Shown: positions 47,526 through 59,474 of the stretch, in pieces | Position numbering within the stretch: position 1 is the stretch's first letter | Layout: every line of letters begins with the position of its first letter | Assembly (NCBI GenBank): GCA_013433145.1 | Contig: CM024180.1 | Span: 1,116,001 to 1,180,000 of the forward strand | DNA: 64,000 nt | Direction: 5' to 3' | From: Ascaris suum | Taxonomy: Eukaryota > Nematoda > Chromadorea > Rhabditida > Ascarididae | Position numbers and translations under genes: made by a program | The notes under the pieces: generated by a model | Databases searched by the model: none | Told to the model about the DNA's origin: nothing | What the model saw: the letters and a program-made list of their open reading frames with translations, nothing else

Positions 47526-48250
47526 TTAAAATGCATTATGTTGTTCGAAAAGGGCTCCAATGGGCGGAAGCCTCGGCAGAGCCTTCGCATGCAAAGACTG
47601 ATCTGGTCGATGAGTTGAATCGTACCCTCGAAGATTTTCACACCTGTGGGTGGCAGTCGGAGCCGGAGTGCGTTTTGAAAGTCCCTCGGAAGATGTTGAG
47701 GTGGATAAGGATCTGCGTGGTTTTTTCGCGGGACGCTTTCTTACATTGTTCATGTTCTTGAGGTGTATTATTGCTGGAAAGTTGCGGTCCTAGCAAACCG
47801 TAAACTTGAATGACAACTGTTTTCTGTGAAGAAGCTGAGGCTGAAGTCTGAAGATCCCATTTGCGCTAGAAGCTGTGGTCTACTTGGCTCGATATAGCTA
47901 CTACAGAACTTTTAAAGATTGGTTACGAGTGAAGTGGACTCGATTTGGGGTCCGAAGTGATGCAATCGTTGACTATGCTGATGTTGTACTGTGTCCCAGT
48001 AACTGAGGTGCAGGGATCGGAAACAGAGGAGGTGCAAAGAGCGCAGCATATGATGTGAAGTGAAAACAACAACAAATCCAAAGATGTAGGCGGAATGTAG
48101 TCCTTTCCAAGGTGGCTACCTGAGGTATTGTGTCAGGATTCTTCATGCTTTTCATAGCATCTGTAGGATCAGCAGAGTAATAGTTGAGTATAGTGGAGGA
48201 GATTCGGCTCAGTGACTAGGAAACTTCTGGAATGAGAACAAACTTCCATT
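47526..48250 (-). pseudogene. Coding-like island with frame changes, unassigned
   Basis: On the minus strand several segments look coding. A lysine/arginine-rich block (VRKRPAKKPRRSLSTSTSSE, about 47,640-47,740) ends at a donor CACAG|GTGTGA. A block just before it (about 47,740-47,850) is open in another frame. A segment ending AMKSMKNPDTIPQ has donor CAG|GTAGCC near 48,119. The KRPAKKPRR stretch resembles a nuclear localisation signal. Frames do not join without assuming one-base indels or unseen introns. The same island has a 76-codon plus-strand frame, so chance is a real alternative. Confidence 0.22.
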
Positions 48251-49259
48251 AACAGTCACCTTCAGGTTATTATCTCCGATTTCTTTAACACTGTTGGAAT
48301 CTGTCGAAATGGAAATGCTCTTCAATGTGGACAGCACCGATAGTGACCAACAAATATTACAACGGTTTCACTGATTAAACCTTTCTTTCTCTGTTATTTA
48401 TTCCAACAATTACTCCTTGTTATCCAATAAACCCTCGTTACTTCTAAAGCATTTTCTTCAAGGATCGATGACGAGAATACCTCAAGCCGCATAATTTCTC
48501 CATTAGAGCGATCCGAAAATCTTTCCTTTTCCCTATGGGTTGTCCCAATATCAACAAATAGGATTCATTTATCCACACTGACCACTACAGTCCTGATATT
48601 TCACTTATACTGTATTGTGCTGTAGGAGACTGTAGCTTATAAATTCTTCCGGGTCGTAGTACATAATGAAGTATAATGGAAGAAATTTTTAATGACGGTA
48701 AAGCATATGAGGATGAAATTCACGACGGTTTCAGACGAATAAAATATGCAAATTTATAAAACTTGATATAAAACGTATAGTATAATATAAGAAAGCTGAT
48801 GAAAGTTCGAAATTGTTAAATTATAAATAATAAAATATAGTTTTCGAAATTCTGAAGAGAGTAAAATATATTAAATAGTTTCAAGACTCGTAATAGGCAT
48901 ATGGTATTAGTCGAGAAAGTCCCTTGCTAATTAATCTATCTCTAACAATAAGCATAGATTATTCCTTCTTTAACCTTTTGTTATTTCTAAGTCTTCGAAA
49001 TGAAATGATTTGCATATGGTTTGCATGTCTAACTCCCTGGCTGAGCGATATTGGACAGTAGTCCTATATGCAAATACGGAAAGATAAAAGACAAATAGAA
49101 GAGAGAAATGATGGCACTTCGTTGGCTAAAAAAAAGTGATGGTTTCTCCCTTGCAGTATTGTCTGACTTATACAGGTTCCCTTTCTGCACCTCCTCAGGT
49201 AATTTCTCAATTAGCTAAAGGTGTTTCTTTCACGCGAAATGTATTTCTCATTCGCTAGA

Positions 49260-49281
49260 GGTGTGTGTGTGTGTGTGTGTT
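49260..49281. repeat. (GT)n microsatellite
   Basis: About ten GT units. Confidence 0.9.
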
Positions 49282-49713
49282 TTGAATGAGGATATCATAA
49301 GCGTTCTTGATATCACGTTGAACGACTTTTGTCGTTCAACAATTTTTCTCTTACGAAATTCTTTTCATTCGATGTTTTCAACGAAATGACTCTAGATTGA
49401 GAAGATTTTTACGAAAATATTGCTGCAGTTATGAAATTTCCCACTCTACTGCAGTACGAAATTGTGTATGAACGCAAAATTGTATGATATGCAGGAGAGT
49501 TGTGATATGAGCTGTGATATAGGTGTGGTTGTGATATTCGGTGCTGATATCTTTAATGTGGCCCCGTACAATTTGCAGGGATATTTTCCATTTAAATGAT
49601 ATAATTAAAGGGAGAGGGTGGTTCCGGCAGAAAAAATTTTCCCAGCTTCCATATTTCACTTGTAATTCCATCAAACCTTGATGCTTTATTTGCATGAATA
49701 TGGCCCACTGTTC

Positions 49714-50086
49714 TTATGAAACTTCGGCGCTGACTTCATCCAGCTCCAAGGGATTCGGTTCTCCTTTGTGTTTTCGGATTGCGTCTGTTATATCCGTGGT
49801 GTCCTCTTCTGCAATCAAATGTTGTATCTGCGGCAACATTGATGTGTCAAATTTACCTTCACCGTGTCTTGTTCAAGCGTATTGCTTCAAGCAGATCCCC
49901 ACATCCGTGCTGCGTCTTGAAATTTTTCTTTTCATCGCAAGAAAGCAAAATCCGCGTCGCTGATATCATTCATAGAAATGAGGAGATCTGTAGCAGCCCG
50001 TGTCCTCCTCGGAGTGCTTGATTTCAGATGATGTAAGGAAGGGAGATTTTTCAGGCTCGGATGCTCCCGATGGAGGACTTCCTGGC
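49714..50086 (-). pseudogene. Broken coding-like exon, unknown protein
   Basis: After acceptor CTGATTTTAG, the minus strand reads a Pro/Ser/Glu-rich segment (PGSPPSGASEPEKSPFLTSS) to a TGA near 49,972. A second segment (CDEKKNFKTQHGCGDLLEAI) lies in another frame and a third (IQHLIAEEDTTDITDAIRKH) in a third frame, ending at TAA 49,714-49,716. The second and third would fuse if one base near 49,865 were absent. No GT donor lies in the first overlap to explain that change by splicing. It may be an indel-damaged exon of a real gene or a pseudogene. I recognise no domain. Confidence 0.28.
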
Positions 50087-50671
50087 CTAAAATCAGTTAT
50101 TCATATCTACGCGGAACCGAGGGCGGAGGGGAGGGTGGGATGGTGGTGACTTCTTAACTGTGCGGATCCCCCTCCCTCCTCATCCATCACCTTCCCATAC
50201 CCCTCTCTTTCCCTCCTCATTCTCCACAATCCTCCTCCTCTTTCCTGCCCACTTCTCTCATCCCGCCCCCAAAATATGCATGATAAGTGTCTGCTTCTCT
50301 GCAATGCACTTCTATACAAAAAGGTTCTTATTCATTTTTCAGCGTCCTTTTCAACCGAACGGTGTCATGCACTCTATCTATACCATACTGGTGTGTTTGT
50401 AATTCTTCGCCGCTTTCCTCTTTGTCATTATTTCTGTATATAAGTTTTAATATCACTGATCCTTTAATGAACAGTCTTGTTTATCACTCCTTTTATTTAA
50501 ATTGTTCCAGCATTAATACTTGACAAATAGCGGAATGGACATAAGCATTGAAGTTTAACCACTGATGGACAATAAGAGTGACCACAAACGTATTGATAGT
50601 AATTGGAATGCGTTGCACATTGCAAGCATGTGATATTTTAAAGTTTTTGAACGGTAGAGGCCGAAGCGAAG

Positions 50672-50677
50672 TTTATT
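50672..50677 (-). terminator. Probable polyadenylation signal of the collagen gene
   Basis: AATAAA on the minus strand about 155 nt after the proposed stop of the last collagen exon. Confidence 0.4.
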
Positions 50678-50831
50678 GCCTACCATATATACAACAATTT
50701 GCTCAAATTGTCCACTGATCGACATGCCGCACAACTAGAGTCGGTATAATTGAAAGCGACGGGACAGGAAGAGAAAAAAAGTAATAATTCTCCACCCATT
50801 TGACTTGCAAGGAAGGTGACCGCTGAAATAT

Positions 50832-52715
50832 TCACACGCTCGATTCACCTGAGGAATTTTTATTAAACCTTGCAAGCGAAGTTTTAATCACACGACGGCT
50901 ACGCCTTAGCTTCCGTCTATGTCCGCCTAAAATTATAGCACCCCGGTTCATATGCGTCACAATTTGTCCAACGTAAGCACCGACTCCTGCAACTCTACTT
51001 TGATAACCAGTTCGACCTCCTCCAGCTTGATGGCCAGTTTGAACTTTCACTAATGATAGCCAGTTCGAGCTCCTCCGCTTGATGGCTTTGACCTCCTTCC
51101 ATTTATGGCCAGTTCGACCTCCTCCAGCTTGATGGCCAGTTTGAGTTTCACTAATGTCGTAGCCAGTTTGGGCTTTTCAGCTTGATGGCCAGTTTGAGTT
51201 TCCTCCAGCTTTATGGCCAGTTCGACCTCCTGCGCTTGATGGCCAGTCTGAGTTTCACTAACATCATAGCCAGTTGGGCTTTTCCAGCTTGATGCCCAAT
51301 TTGACCTCCTTCGGCTTGATGGCTTCGAGCTTCTTCAGCTTGATGCCCAGTTTTACCTCCTCCAGCTTGATGGCCAGTTCGACCTCCTGCGGCTTTCCAG
51401 TCTGAACAGTAAGATCATAGCCAGGTTGGGCTCCTCCAGCTTGATGGCCAGTTTGAGTTTCACTTGTCATAGCCAGTTGAGCTTTAGGCTTGATACCCAG
51501 TTTGACCTCCTCCAGCTTGATGGCCAGTTCGACCTCCTCCAGCTTGATGGCCAGTTTGAGTTTCACTAATCATAGCCAGTTTGAGCTTTTTCATTGCCCA
51601 GTTTGACCTCCTCCAGCTTTATGGCCAGTTCGACCTCCTTCGGCTTGATGGCAGTTCTGAGTTTCAGTAAGATCATAGCCAGGTTGGGCTCCTCCAGCTT
51701 GATGGCCAGTTTGAGTTTCAGTAACATTTGATGCCAGGTTGACCTCCTCCAGCTTGATGGCCCAGTTTGAGTTTCATGAACATCATAGCCAGGTTGGGCT
51801 CCTCCAGCTTGATGCCCAACTTGACCTCCTCGGCTTGATGGCCAGTTTGAGTTTCAGTAAGATCATAGCCAGGTTGAGCTCCTCCAGCTTGATGTCCAAT
51901 TTGAGTTTCACTAATGCCATAGCCAGTTCGAGCTTCTTCAGCTTGATGCCCAGTTTGACCTCCTCCAGCTTGATGCCCAGTTTGAGTTTCAGTAACATCA
52001 TAGCCAGGTTGGGCTCCTCCAGCTTGATGCCCAATTTGACCTCCTTCGGCTTGATGGCTTCGAGCTTCTTCAGCTTGATGCCCAGTTTGACCTCCTCCAG
52101 CTTGATGGCCAGTTCGACCTCCTGCGGCTTGATGGCAGTTTGAGTTTCACTCATAGCCAGTTGGGCTCCTTGATACCCAGCTCCTCCAGATGGCCAGTTT
52201 GAGTTTCAGTAACATCATAGCCAGGTTGGGCTCCTCCAGCTTGATGCCCAACTTGACCTCCTTCGGCTTGATGGCTTCGAGCTTCTTCGCTTGATGCCCA
52301 GTTTGACCTCCTCCAGCTTGATGGCCAGTTCGACCTCCTGCGGCTTGATGGCCAGTCTGAGTTTCAGTAACATCATAGCCAGGTTGGGCTCCTCCAGCTT
52401 GATGGCCAGTTTGAGTTTCCAGTAGTTTCACATCATAGCCAGGTTGGGCTCCTCCAGCTTGATGCCCAGTTTGAGTTTCCTTCGGCATGATGGCTTCGGG
52501 CTTCTTCCAGCTTGATGCCCAATTTGATCTCCTCCAGCTTGATAGCCAGTTTCGTCTTCTCTAGTTTGATCCACACCTTCCGCACTTTTCAATCTACTCG
52601 CTTGATATTCTCGTGTCCTGTCGTATGATCCAGCTGCAGATCCTGACCAAACACCAATGCGTGGAGGGCAAGGACAGTATTGACCGTCAGTACCTGGTTG
52701 ACCAGTCGAACCAAT
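50832..52715 (-). CDS. Collagen exon 5 (CPCPPR end plus repetitive tail)
   Basis: Acceptor AGTTTACAG; begins [19 protein letters not shown], the canonical C-terminal cysteine knot end. After about 30 ordinary residues come repeats ([16 protein letters not shown] onward). The repeats are readable in register only in segments. The last segment (51,050-50,832) ends in a basic, non-repetitive stretch [12 protein letters not shown] and TGA at 50,832-50,834. Basic C-termini also occur in other cuticle collagens. Confidence 0.7.
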
Positions 52716-55700
52716 CTGTAAACTATCAAGCATCAGCCTGTTGCTTTGTATTTGCTAAGTATGCCGACAAAAAATGGTACTTCTAGGATGTCTCCTGACA
52801 CACATAGATTCTCTTGTATCGTTTTCTCGACGCGCTCATAGCCAAATTTGCTAATTCTCTTAAACGTCAAAGCATTCAAGTGTTTTTTTTTTTTTGAAAA
52901 TTCTAAGAGTGGCCTATGCGATTCAAGCGGTGAGGTAAATGTTCAAACCAGCAAGACAACCAGGTCAGCAGCAATCTGAGTGACCAGTTGGGAATAATCC
53001 CACTAAAAATGAGGATCTCTGACCACTGATAAGACACAAGCATACACAGATAAGCAACGATAATAATTTGTTATATGAGAAAAAATTTGTTATTTTATCG
53101 TACGTGTATAGTGACGAGCAGCTAAATGAACTGCCGCATATTTTACACAATATGCAAACTGGTTTCTTAGCTATATGATTAAGCTAACGATTGTTGAATA
53201 AAGATGGCTTAAATATGCAAATTCTTCTGAGCAACTTAATTAGTTGAATGCTAAGAAAATATTTCAATAATTGTTCAGCGGATGGAGGTAAGCAGAAAGT
53301 ATTCATTATATATGCAGTAGATTCCCTTTAGAGGTCCCTTTCAATCAATGATTTTGGATGATTTGATGAGGTTTTCGAACTTTATAAGCTCGCATGTTAG
53401 AAGTTACGTCAAACCGCCATTAGGATGGCTTTCAAACAAAAGTCGTTTGAGAACAAAAAAGCTCACTGCTCCGGGTTCACCATCAGCTGCAGCAAGTCCG
53501 GGGCGCCTGGTGGTCCTGGTGGACCTGGTGGCCCTGGTGGCCCGGGCGGCGTTTGGTCTCCAGAAGCGCCTGGATTACCTGCTGGCCCAGGAGGTCCCGG
53601 TGGTCCCTTCGGTCCTGGCACATTAAACGTCCCCGTTCCAGATTGTCCGGGTGATCCAGGTGGACCAGCAGGACCAGGTTCACCTGAAGGTGGCTTTAGC
53701 ATTTCAAAGAAAACGATTAATCAGTCATTCGTGTAAGCGAAACACACATCGGCCACCACAACATTAATGGGTGATGATAAAAATCTCGTATGGTGAACTC
53801 TCATATGATAAAAATGGGAGCTGAAAGTAGTTGGTGAAAATCGAATCGACTAGTTACCTATAAAACTGTCCTTAATTCACTTGATGCTGATATCAATGAA
53901 TCATACGCCTGAAAATTCCACTTCTCCGAAAAATCCCTCACTTATTCATTCTTTTACTTCTTACTGATCGTCACTTTAAAAAAACCCGAACAATGAGGAA
54001 TGAAGCATGACCATCATGTTGCTAAAATTACCTGGAATTCCATCATGTCCCGGTAGACCGGGTGGTCCAGGCGGTCCCTGACCAACAGGTGGAGTTCGAG
54101 CACTTGGTTGTCCACGAGGTCCCACTGGACCGGGTGGTCCGTTGGGCCCCGGTGCCCCTGGCGGACCCATAGGGCATTGAATGCAACCACCTGCACTATC
54201 GCCAAATGCCGCAATAGCACCAGGCAGGCCAGGTTTGCCATTCAAGCCGGGAAGACCGTCGTCTGCATTATTTATTGTTGTCACCGTTTTAGCAATGCTT
54301 CTATTTAACAAGGAACACACTTCCTTTAAATTAAAAAAGGAAATTGCTTTATCACAACTATCGGCACCTTTATAGCCTGCACGACTCGCCAACGACTACG
54401 ACAACAGCAAAAGACTATGACCTCATGACGTCTCACAATGCAACAGTGATGACTGGCCACCATTTTAAAAATGAAGACTGCATCCTATCAGACATCGACT
54501 GGAGGAGTGCGACAAAATGTAGACAACTTCTGAAATGCCCATGTGGTTGCCATTTAAATTGACATAATGGAACTAAAGGTAACCCATATGAAAAAGAGAT
54601 TTACTAAATAAATATCGGAAGTGAAAATTCTAGTCTTGAGATCTCTCCTTAAATGCTATGCAGCAATTGTCGCTATCACATCCGGCATATCTCATTCGCT
54701 ATGGTCATAATTTTGCGTTGATTTTCCGCCTAGAATGGTGCAGATGAAAACTGTCTTTGGGAGAGACGAGAAGGTCGAAATTTCAGCAAGCAATCACAAG
54801 TGTTGGCAATAAACTTTTATTTCGAAGCAGCCAACTTCGAAAACTGTTCGGCTAAGAGAACATCAAGTCAAAGAATTTGATAAGTGCAATCATGGCAAAA
54901 GAGGACACGATCATTTAACGGATCATAGGTGTACACAAACTATATATAAATAATACGAACTGCATTTAAACACATTCCATTCCTCTGACAATCTCAAATT
55001 TTATCAAATTCTTGAAAGGCATTTGATTTTCAGAATTATTTGCATGAATACATTTCTCATCGAAAATAATCTTTTGTATCTATCGAATGAAACGAACGAA
55101 ACGTTACCTCTAATCGGAATAATTAAGAAAATATAGTCACAGATGCCGCGAAACGTACAAATAAAAGATGTCCTTACAAATTAAACCGTTTAAAAAAATG
55201 TCTCAATGGAATAAATTAAGCAAACGAAATAATCGCTATAGGCAATTTTTGACATCCACCGCTTATATTTATCAATTCCGATTTTCTTTGAAGCTGAAAA
55301 AAAAAATTCTTTTTTTTTCAGATGCTGAGATAAAGCTAACGAGTGGAATCTGGAAAGCAACGTTTGAGAATTAGCTGAAAAAATTTTGAAATATTTAATT
55401 AATCATTAAAATTTCAATCTCGCATGATTCATGTATCAATTTCAAGAAATTATCCAGCGAGAATAAGGTCCATGAATGAATATCCATCGAATAAAGAAGG
55501 TCCATCGAAAAAAAAAATCCACCGAATAAAAAAGGAAAATCCGATGAATGAATAAGCTTTCACTTAACTATGACAGGTGGCGCATTAAAAGTAGCTAGCG
55601 AATTTTAAATTGCTGTATCAAAAATGCTAATTAATCAATTTTTTTTTAAAGACTCTAACCACACCTTTTAGAAATGAAAAAAACATTCCAATTTAAATGG

Positions 55701-56476
55701 ATCTAACCTCCACGAAATCCAGGTTCTCCAGGAGGTCCAGATGGTCCAGGTGGACAAATATTGGCGTTAACACATCCTGTTCCTTCACAGATGGACACAC
55801 CCTCTCCAGTAACACCAGTTTCGTCGCCTCCTCCATACTGGCGTCTCGACCTGATAGTCGCGCCTTTCTTCACTTTCTTCACTTCATACAGCACATTCCA
55901 AGCATCGTTTGCCATCAACTGCAAAAAAAAAGAACTCCATAATTTTGTGAAAGTTTATTCAGCGTTTAGTGTTTTTTTAGTATCAAAAGGTGGAAAAGCG
56001 CACCAAACGGCTGACACAATATAACCTTTTGTTACTGCATTGTGCGCTTTTATTATTGCAGGTCTAATTGCGCACTTATATATCAGTTGATTTTGGGTGA
56101 ATGATGAATTGGAGCGGAATTGGACATAGAATTGCATTTATTCAACTAAAGCCTGCAGAGACCTATTAACTCTTAACACGTTAGCGTTTACAGTTAGCGA
56201 ATTGAAACCGCATTCGGATGGGACTCCAAATAAAGAAACACATTCATACTCATATGCATATTGATGATCACATGATTGAAAAACCTATAAAGAATTTTTT
56301 TTTGAATTAAAATAGAAAATGAAATCAACTTTAAAGTCGTCAATTTCATCGATCACTTCATCATAGAACGAGTTGATTTGATTGAAGAGGATAAATACAA
56401 TAATAAGAGATCCAAATATAACAATCGCCGAGATGGTTGTCGCAAATATTATCAACGTTTGCGTTTTCGACATCAT
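50832..56476 (-). CDS. Nematode cuticle collagen with repeat-encoded C-terminal tail
   Basis: Exons 56476-56330, 55918-55708, 54262-54032, 53683-53467 and 52715 to about 50832. The product would be a membrane-anchored procollagen, cleaved and cross-linked into the cuticle. Visible parts: N-terminal transmembrane segment (residues about 8-31), a cuticle-collagen N domain ending ...DAWNVLYEV, a subtilisin/furin-type site RSRR (72-75), cysteines before the first Gly-X-Y block, interrupted Gly-X-Y blocks with an internal CIQC cluster, then GQYCPCPPR. Normal cuticle collagens end soon after. Here a ~1.5 kb tandem repeat encoding GHQAGG-type motifs follows. Junctions 1-3 are phase-consistent. Exon 4 is one base short: its frame slips near 53,508, and [11 protein letters not shown] continues in the next frame into exon 5. 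The tail also changes frame. It is either assembly indels or a damaged allele. Confidence 0.85.
51010..52560 (-). repeat. Minisatellite inside collagen exon 5, ~27-bp units
   Basis: About 35 copies of the core CATCAAGC (minus strand), most within a 27-nt unit encoding (Q/R)TGHQAGGG. They mix with a longer unit that adds AQPGYDVTE (about 10-12 copies of the GYD core) and a variant encoding [15 protein letters not shown]. Higher-order spacing is irregular. Many units carry small indels, so the sense frame breaks repeatedly. Confidence 0.9.
53467..53683 (-). CDS. Collagen exon 4 (Gly-X-Y, one-base frame slip)
   Basis: Acceptor CCTTCAG, donor GCA|GTGAGC. Residues [16 protein letters not shown] onward are in frame up to about GAP near 53,508. 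Then the frame leaves Gly-X-Y and would stop at 53,463. The next reading frame gives [11 protein letters not shown], which ends in phase 0 at the donor and matches exon 5. The slip lies in a CCCC run. Confidence 0.85.
54032..54262 (-). CDS. Collagen exon 3 (Gly-X-Y with CIQC interruption)
   Basis: Phase 1 to phase 1, 231 nt. Gly-X-Y continues in register across the junction (GFR-GDD-GLP). A non-collagenous break [13 protein letters not shown] holds two cysteines for inter-chain disulfides, then Gly-Pro-Pro-rich triplets, a short break around SARTPP and another block. Confidence 0.9.
55708..55918 (-). CDS. Collagen exon 2 (RSRR site, first cysteines)
   Basis: Acceptor TTTTTTTTGCAG, donor GAG|GTTAGA, phase 0 in and phase 1 out. 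It completes the N domain, then [18 protein letters not shown] with the proprotein-convertase site, cysteines in [14 protein letters not shown] and the first Gly-X-Y triplets. Confidence 0.88.
56330..56476 (-). CDS. Collagen exon 1 (membrane anchor)
   Basis: 49 codons from ATG (56,476) to DDFK, phase-0 donor AAA|GTTGAT. It encodes a 24-residue hydrophobic segment followed by acidic residues ([13 protein letters not shown]), the usual start of the cuticle collagen N domain (Pfam Col_cuticle_N type). The ATG follows TTTTTAG by 5 nt, so trans-splicing is likely. Confidence 0.85.
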
Positions 56477-57411
56477 CACGTCTAAAAATTTATGCCTTAT
56501 TTTAGACGAAAATTATTTTATCGTTTGGAAATTTACACAGAAATTTATTCATACCTATGAGGATGTTCACATAGGTAGAGAATCTATAAATTTCACCTGA
56601 AAATATTCCATTTCATTTTACGTTATTGAATATTTGAATGAAAATACTTTGATTGGAGATAATTGCTTATATGTCCTATGTTTCATAGTCTCTTGATGCA
56701 ATAAAATATCTGCATGCAAGTAAATTACCTATATATCCTATAATGTTCTATTTTATCTCTTCGTAAAATATTATCGCAAAAAAAGAAATTGCAGTGAAGA
56801 AATTAAGAATAAAATAATATGTAATTTGTATATATTTTCTTAACACTTAAAAAAATTAAAGGGGCAACATCGCAGACAAATTTGTGCTCTAAAATCTTTC
56901 CACCACACTTTTATTCCACCACAATTTCACTGAAACTTTACAGAACATCGATTTATGCAAACTGTGGTAGACTATATGTTACGTTGCTGGATGATACTGT
57001 AATATCTGTGATCGCCTGACAGTTAATGTAAAAGGTATGGTACAACATGGGTCATGAAGGTAAAAATACCCGAGGGAATGAGAAATGGAAAAACCGTAAT
57101 TAATCCAATCAAAGACTTAGCTAGGAAGACAACTATCGTATATACTTCCGGTGTACCTCTTCAATATTGTGTTACCTCTTGGTCATATTCATATGTCAGT
57201 TTGCATTCCATCTTTATTATTATCTGCACAATGACCTTGCTGCAACTGAGCTTTGAACAGTTGCTATCTGATAGTAAGTACACCGCCAACGAATAGCAAT
57301 AATCCTCTCAATACGGTATATCACCAATCGAAGTTCAGTCAGTGAACCACCGATACAAAGCGATAGTTTTCGTCAAATTTCAGTCTCTGGAATTCTAGTT
57401 GATAAAAGATG

Positions 57412-57570
<159 letters not shown>

Positions 57571-58020
57571 ATAGGAAACTGAAAAGTAGCGCCTTGCCCA
57601 CCTTTAAATGACAGGTGACCCACGTTAGATATTGTATTTATGTGATCCTCCGTGGTTTAAACATTTGAAGAACAGGTTCCTATATTCGCCTTTGCATAAT
57701 AAACGATATTCTTCGCCGCATTCGCACCCCTGTGTTAGTGAGGGAAGCGAGTTTTGAGTGAAAAAGGCGTGAACCGTATCCGCGTGCTATTTCAAAGACA
57801 ACAATGCATGAGTGCCTAAGGCAATATCCTCTGCGAATTAGTCGTTTATATCCATATTACAATGTTTCGCATAGCTGTGCAATCGAGGTAAACAACTGAA
57901 ACTTGTTTTTGTTCATTTATCGGTTCTATACGTGAAACACATTTTGAGGTTTCAGTAAAGATCGAGAAAAGTTTTCCCTAAATTCATATATATTCACATG
58001 AGGGAAAAATTTAAACAAAA

Positions 58021-58179
<159 letters not shown>

Positions 58180-58659
58180 TAAGGAAAAGATATTATGCAA
58201 ATAATGCATGAGAATGTGTGAAAATTTTAGGGCTTTTTTGACGATAAATCGCATTTATTTTACGTAGTTGATAGCTTCGCCTTAGAGATTTTCTTTTTCA
58301 TATTCTCGCTTTCTAGAAATTTGCATATTCTATAGTCATATAATCTCACAAAAATTTCCATATGCTCGCTGAATCGAGATTTTGTTGCGCCATACATATA
58401 TGATCGCTTGATACAGCATACTTCACGAAATAAACGTTGTTTTTATCATTTATTATTCCGCCAAATGAGACCGATTCAGATTTTCGGCTAAGATAATATG
58501 CTCATTGTGTAAGGAGATACAATGGCTGAAATTCGTGTTATTGGTGTCCTATGTGAGGACGTTACATCCTAAGGAAAGATTCTAGAATAGCTAGTAGTGG
58601 GTGCAGTAAGCATACACAGGATTGAAGACGAGAGGTATGATCGGTTGATGGACCAAGGT

Positions 58660-58752
58660 GGGATAAAGAAAGCATGGGGAGAGAGCGAGGAAGGACGAAA
58701 GGGAGAGAAGGGGAGAGGAGAAGGGTGGAAAGAGGGAGGAAGAAGGGAGTAA
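58660..58752 (+). repeat. Homopurine (GGA/GAA) tract
   Basis: About 90 bp of nearly pure purine on the plus strand. The reverse strand yields Ser/Pro/Leu-rich artefact frames. Such strands can form triplexes; no function is shown. Confidence 0.7.
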
Positions 58753-59458
58753 TGAAACGATTGAGGGAGATATATACATTCACCTACCTTCACGGATATG
58801 AAAGAAGGAGGTTTTTTATCGCCACAATTCGATCATAATCTAGTTGTGTCGCACTAGTGTCGGACTTGCAGGAAGTAATTTGACGCATCTTACGCTGGTT
58901 GCCCCCTAAGAAGAAAACTTTTAATGAAGATAAAAACTACGTTGTTCTCAGAAATATCAATTTCAGTGCAAATTCCTCGCATATCAATTTCAATAGAAAT
59001 TATATTCGCAACATGCGCTTCGTTGAAGGAACATTTCGTTAGGTATGAACTTCCTGCGAAATTTCACTGTCCGATCACCTAAGCAATCCACATCTAGGAG
59101 ACCGACGAAAAATATCACTGATGATCACACTCAAGCATCTTAATTTTGCTCACCTTCCACAAAAGAATTTCAATTTTTTTGACTTTCACCTATGCAAAAG
59201 AATTTCTGAGACGGAGGATTTCTTTCCTCACCAAAATTGAGCACTTCTCAAAGCTTGAATGAACTCTCGCAAAGTCGCTCGCAGAGCGCCTGTCAGTAGG
59301 AATTTCTTAATTTATGGCCATCGGCGAGGCGGAAATTGACAGCGATTTAGACGAATGAGCCTTATTTCTCGACCATCCCCACACGTTCGAATTCAATTTT
59401 TCAATCAGATACCCGAACAAGGCAGCGAAAAAATACCCGAACAAATAAAAAATCTCCA

Positions 59459-59474
59459 CCCCCCCCCCCCCCCC
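59459..59474. repeat. Poly-C run
   Basis: About 16 C in a row. Confidence 0.95.

Noticed and set aside
51739..52154. Open frames of 134 and 123 codons ([10 protein letters not shown] and [10 protein letters not shown] types)
   Set aside because: They are the other frames of the collagen tail minisatellite, not separate genes. The collagen sense frame is the GHQAGG one.
53348..53736. Plus-strand Gly/Pro-rich frames
   Set aside because: They mirror the minus-strand collagen exon 4. Gly-X-Y also reads as Gly-Pro-rich in antisense; splice signals and exon continuity are on the minus strand.
57054..57296. 80-codon plus-strand frame
   Set aside because: No splice context, no family similarity; the second half is a low-complexity hydrophobic translation.
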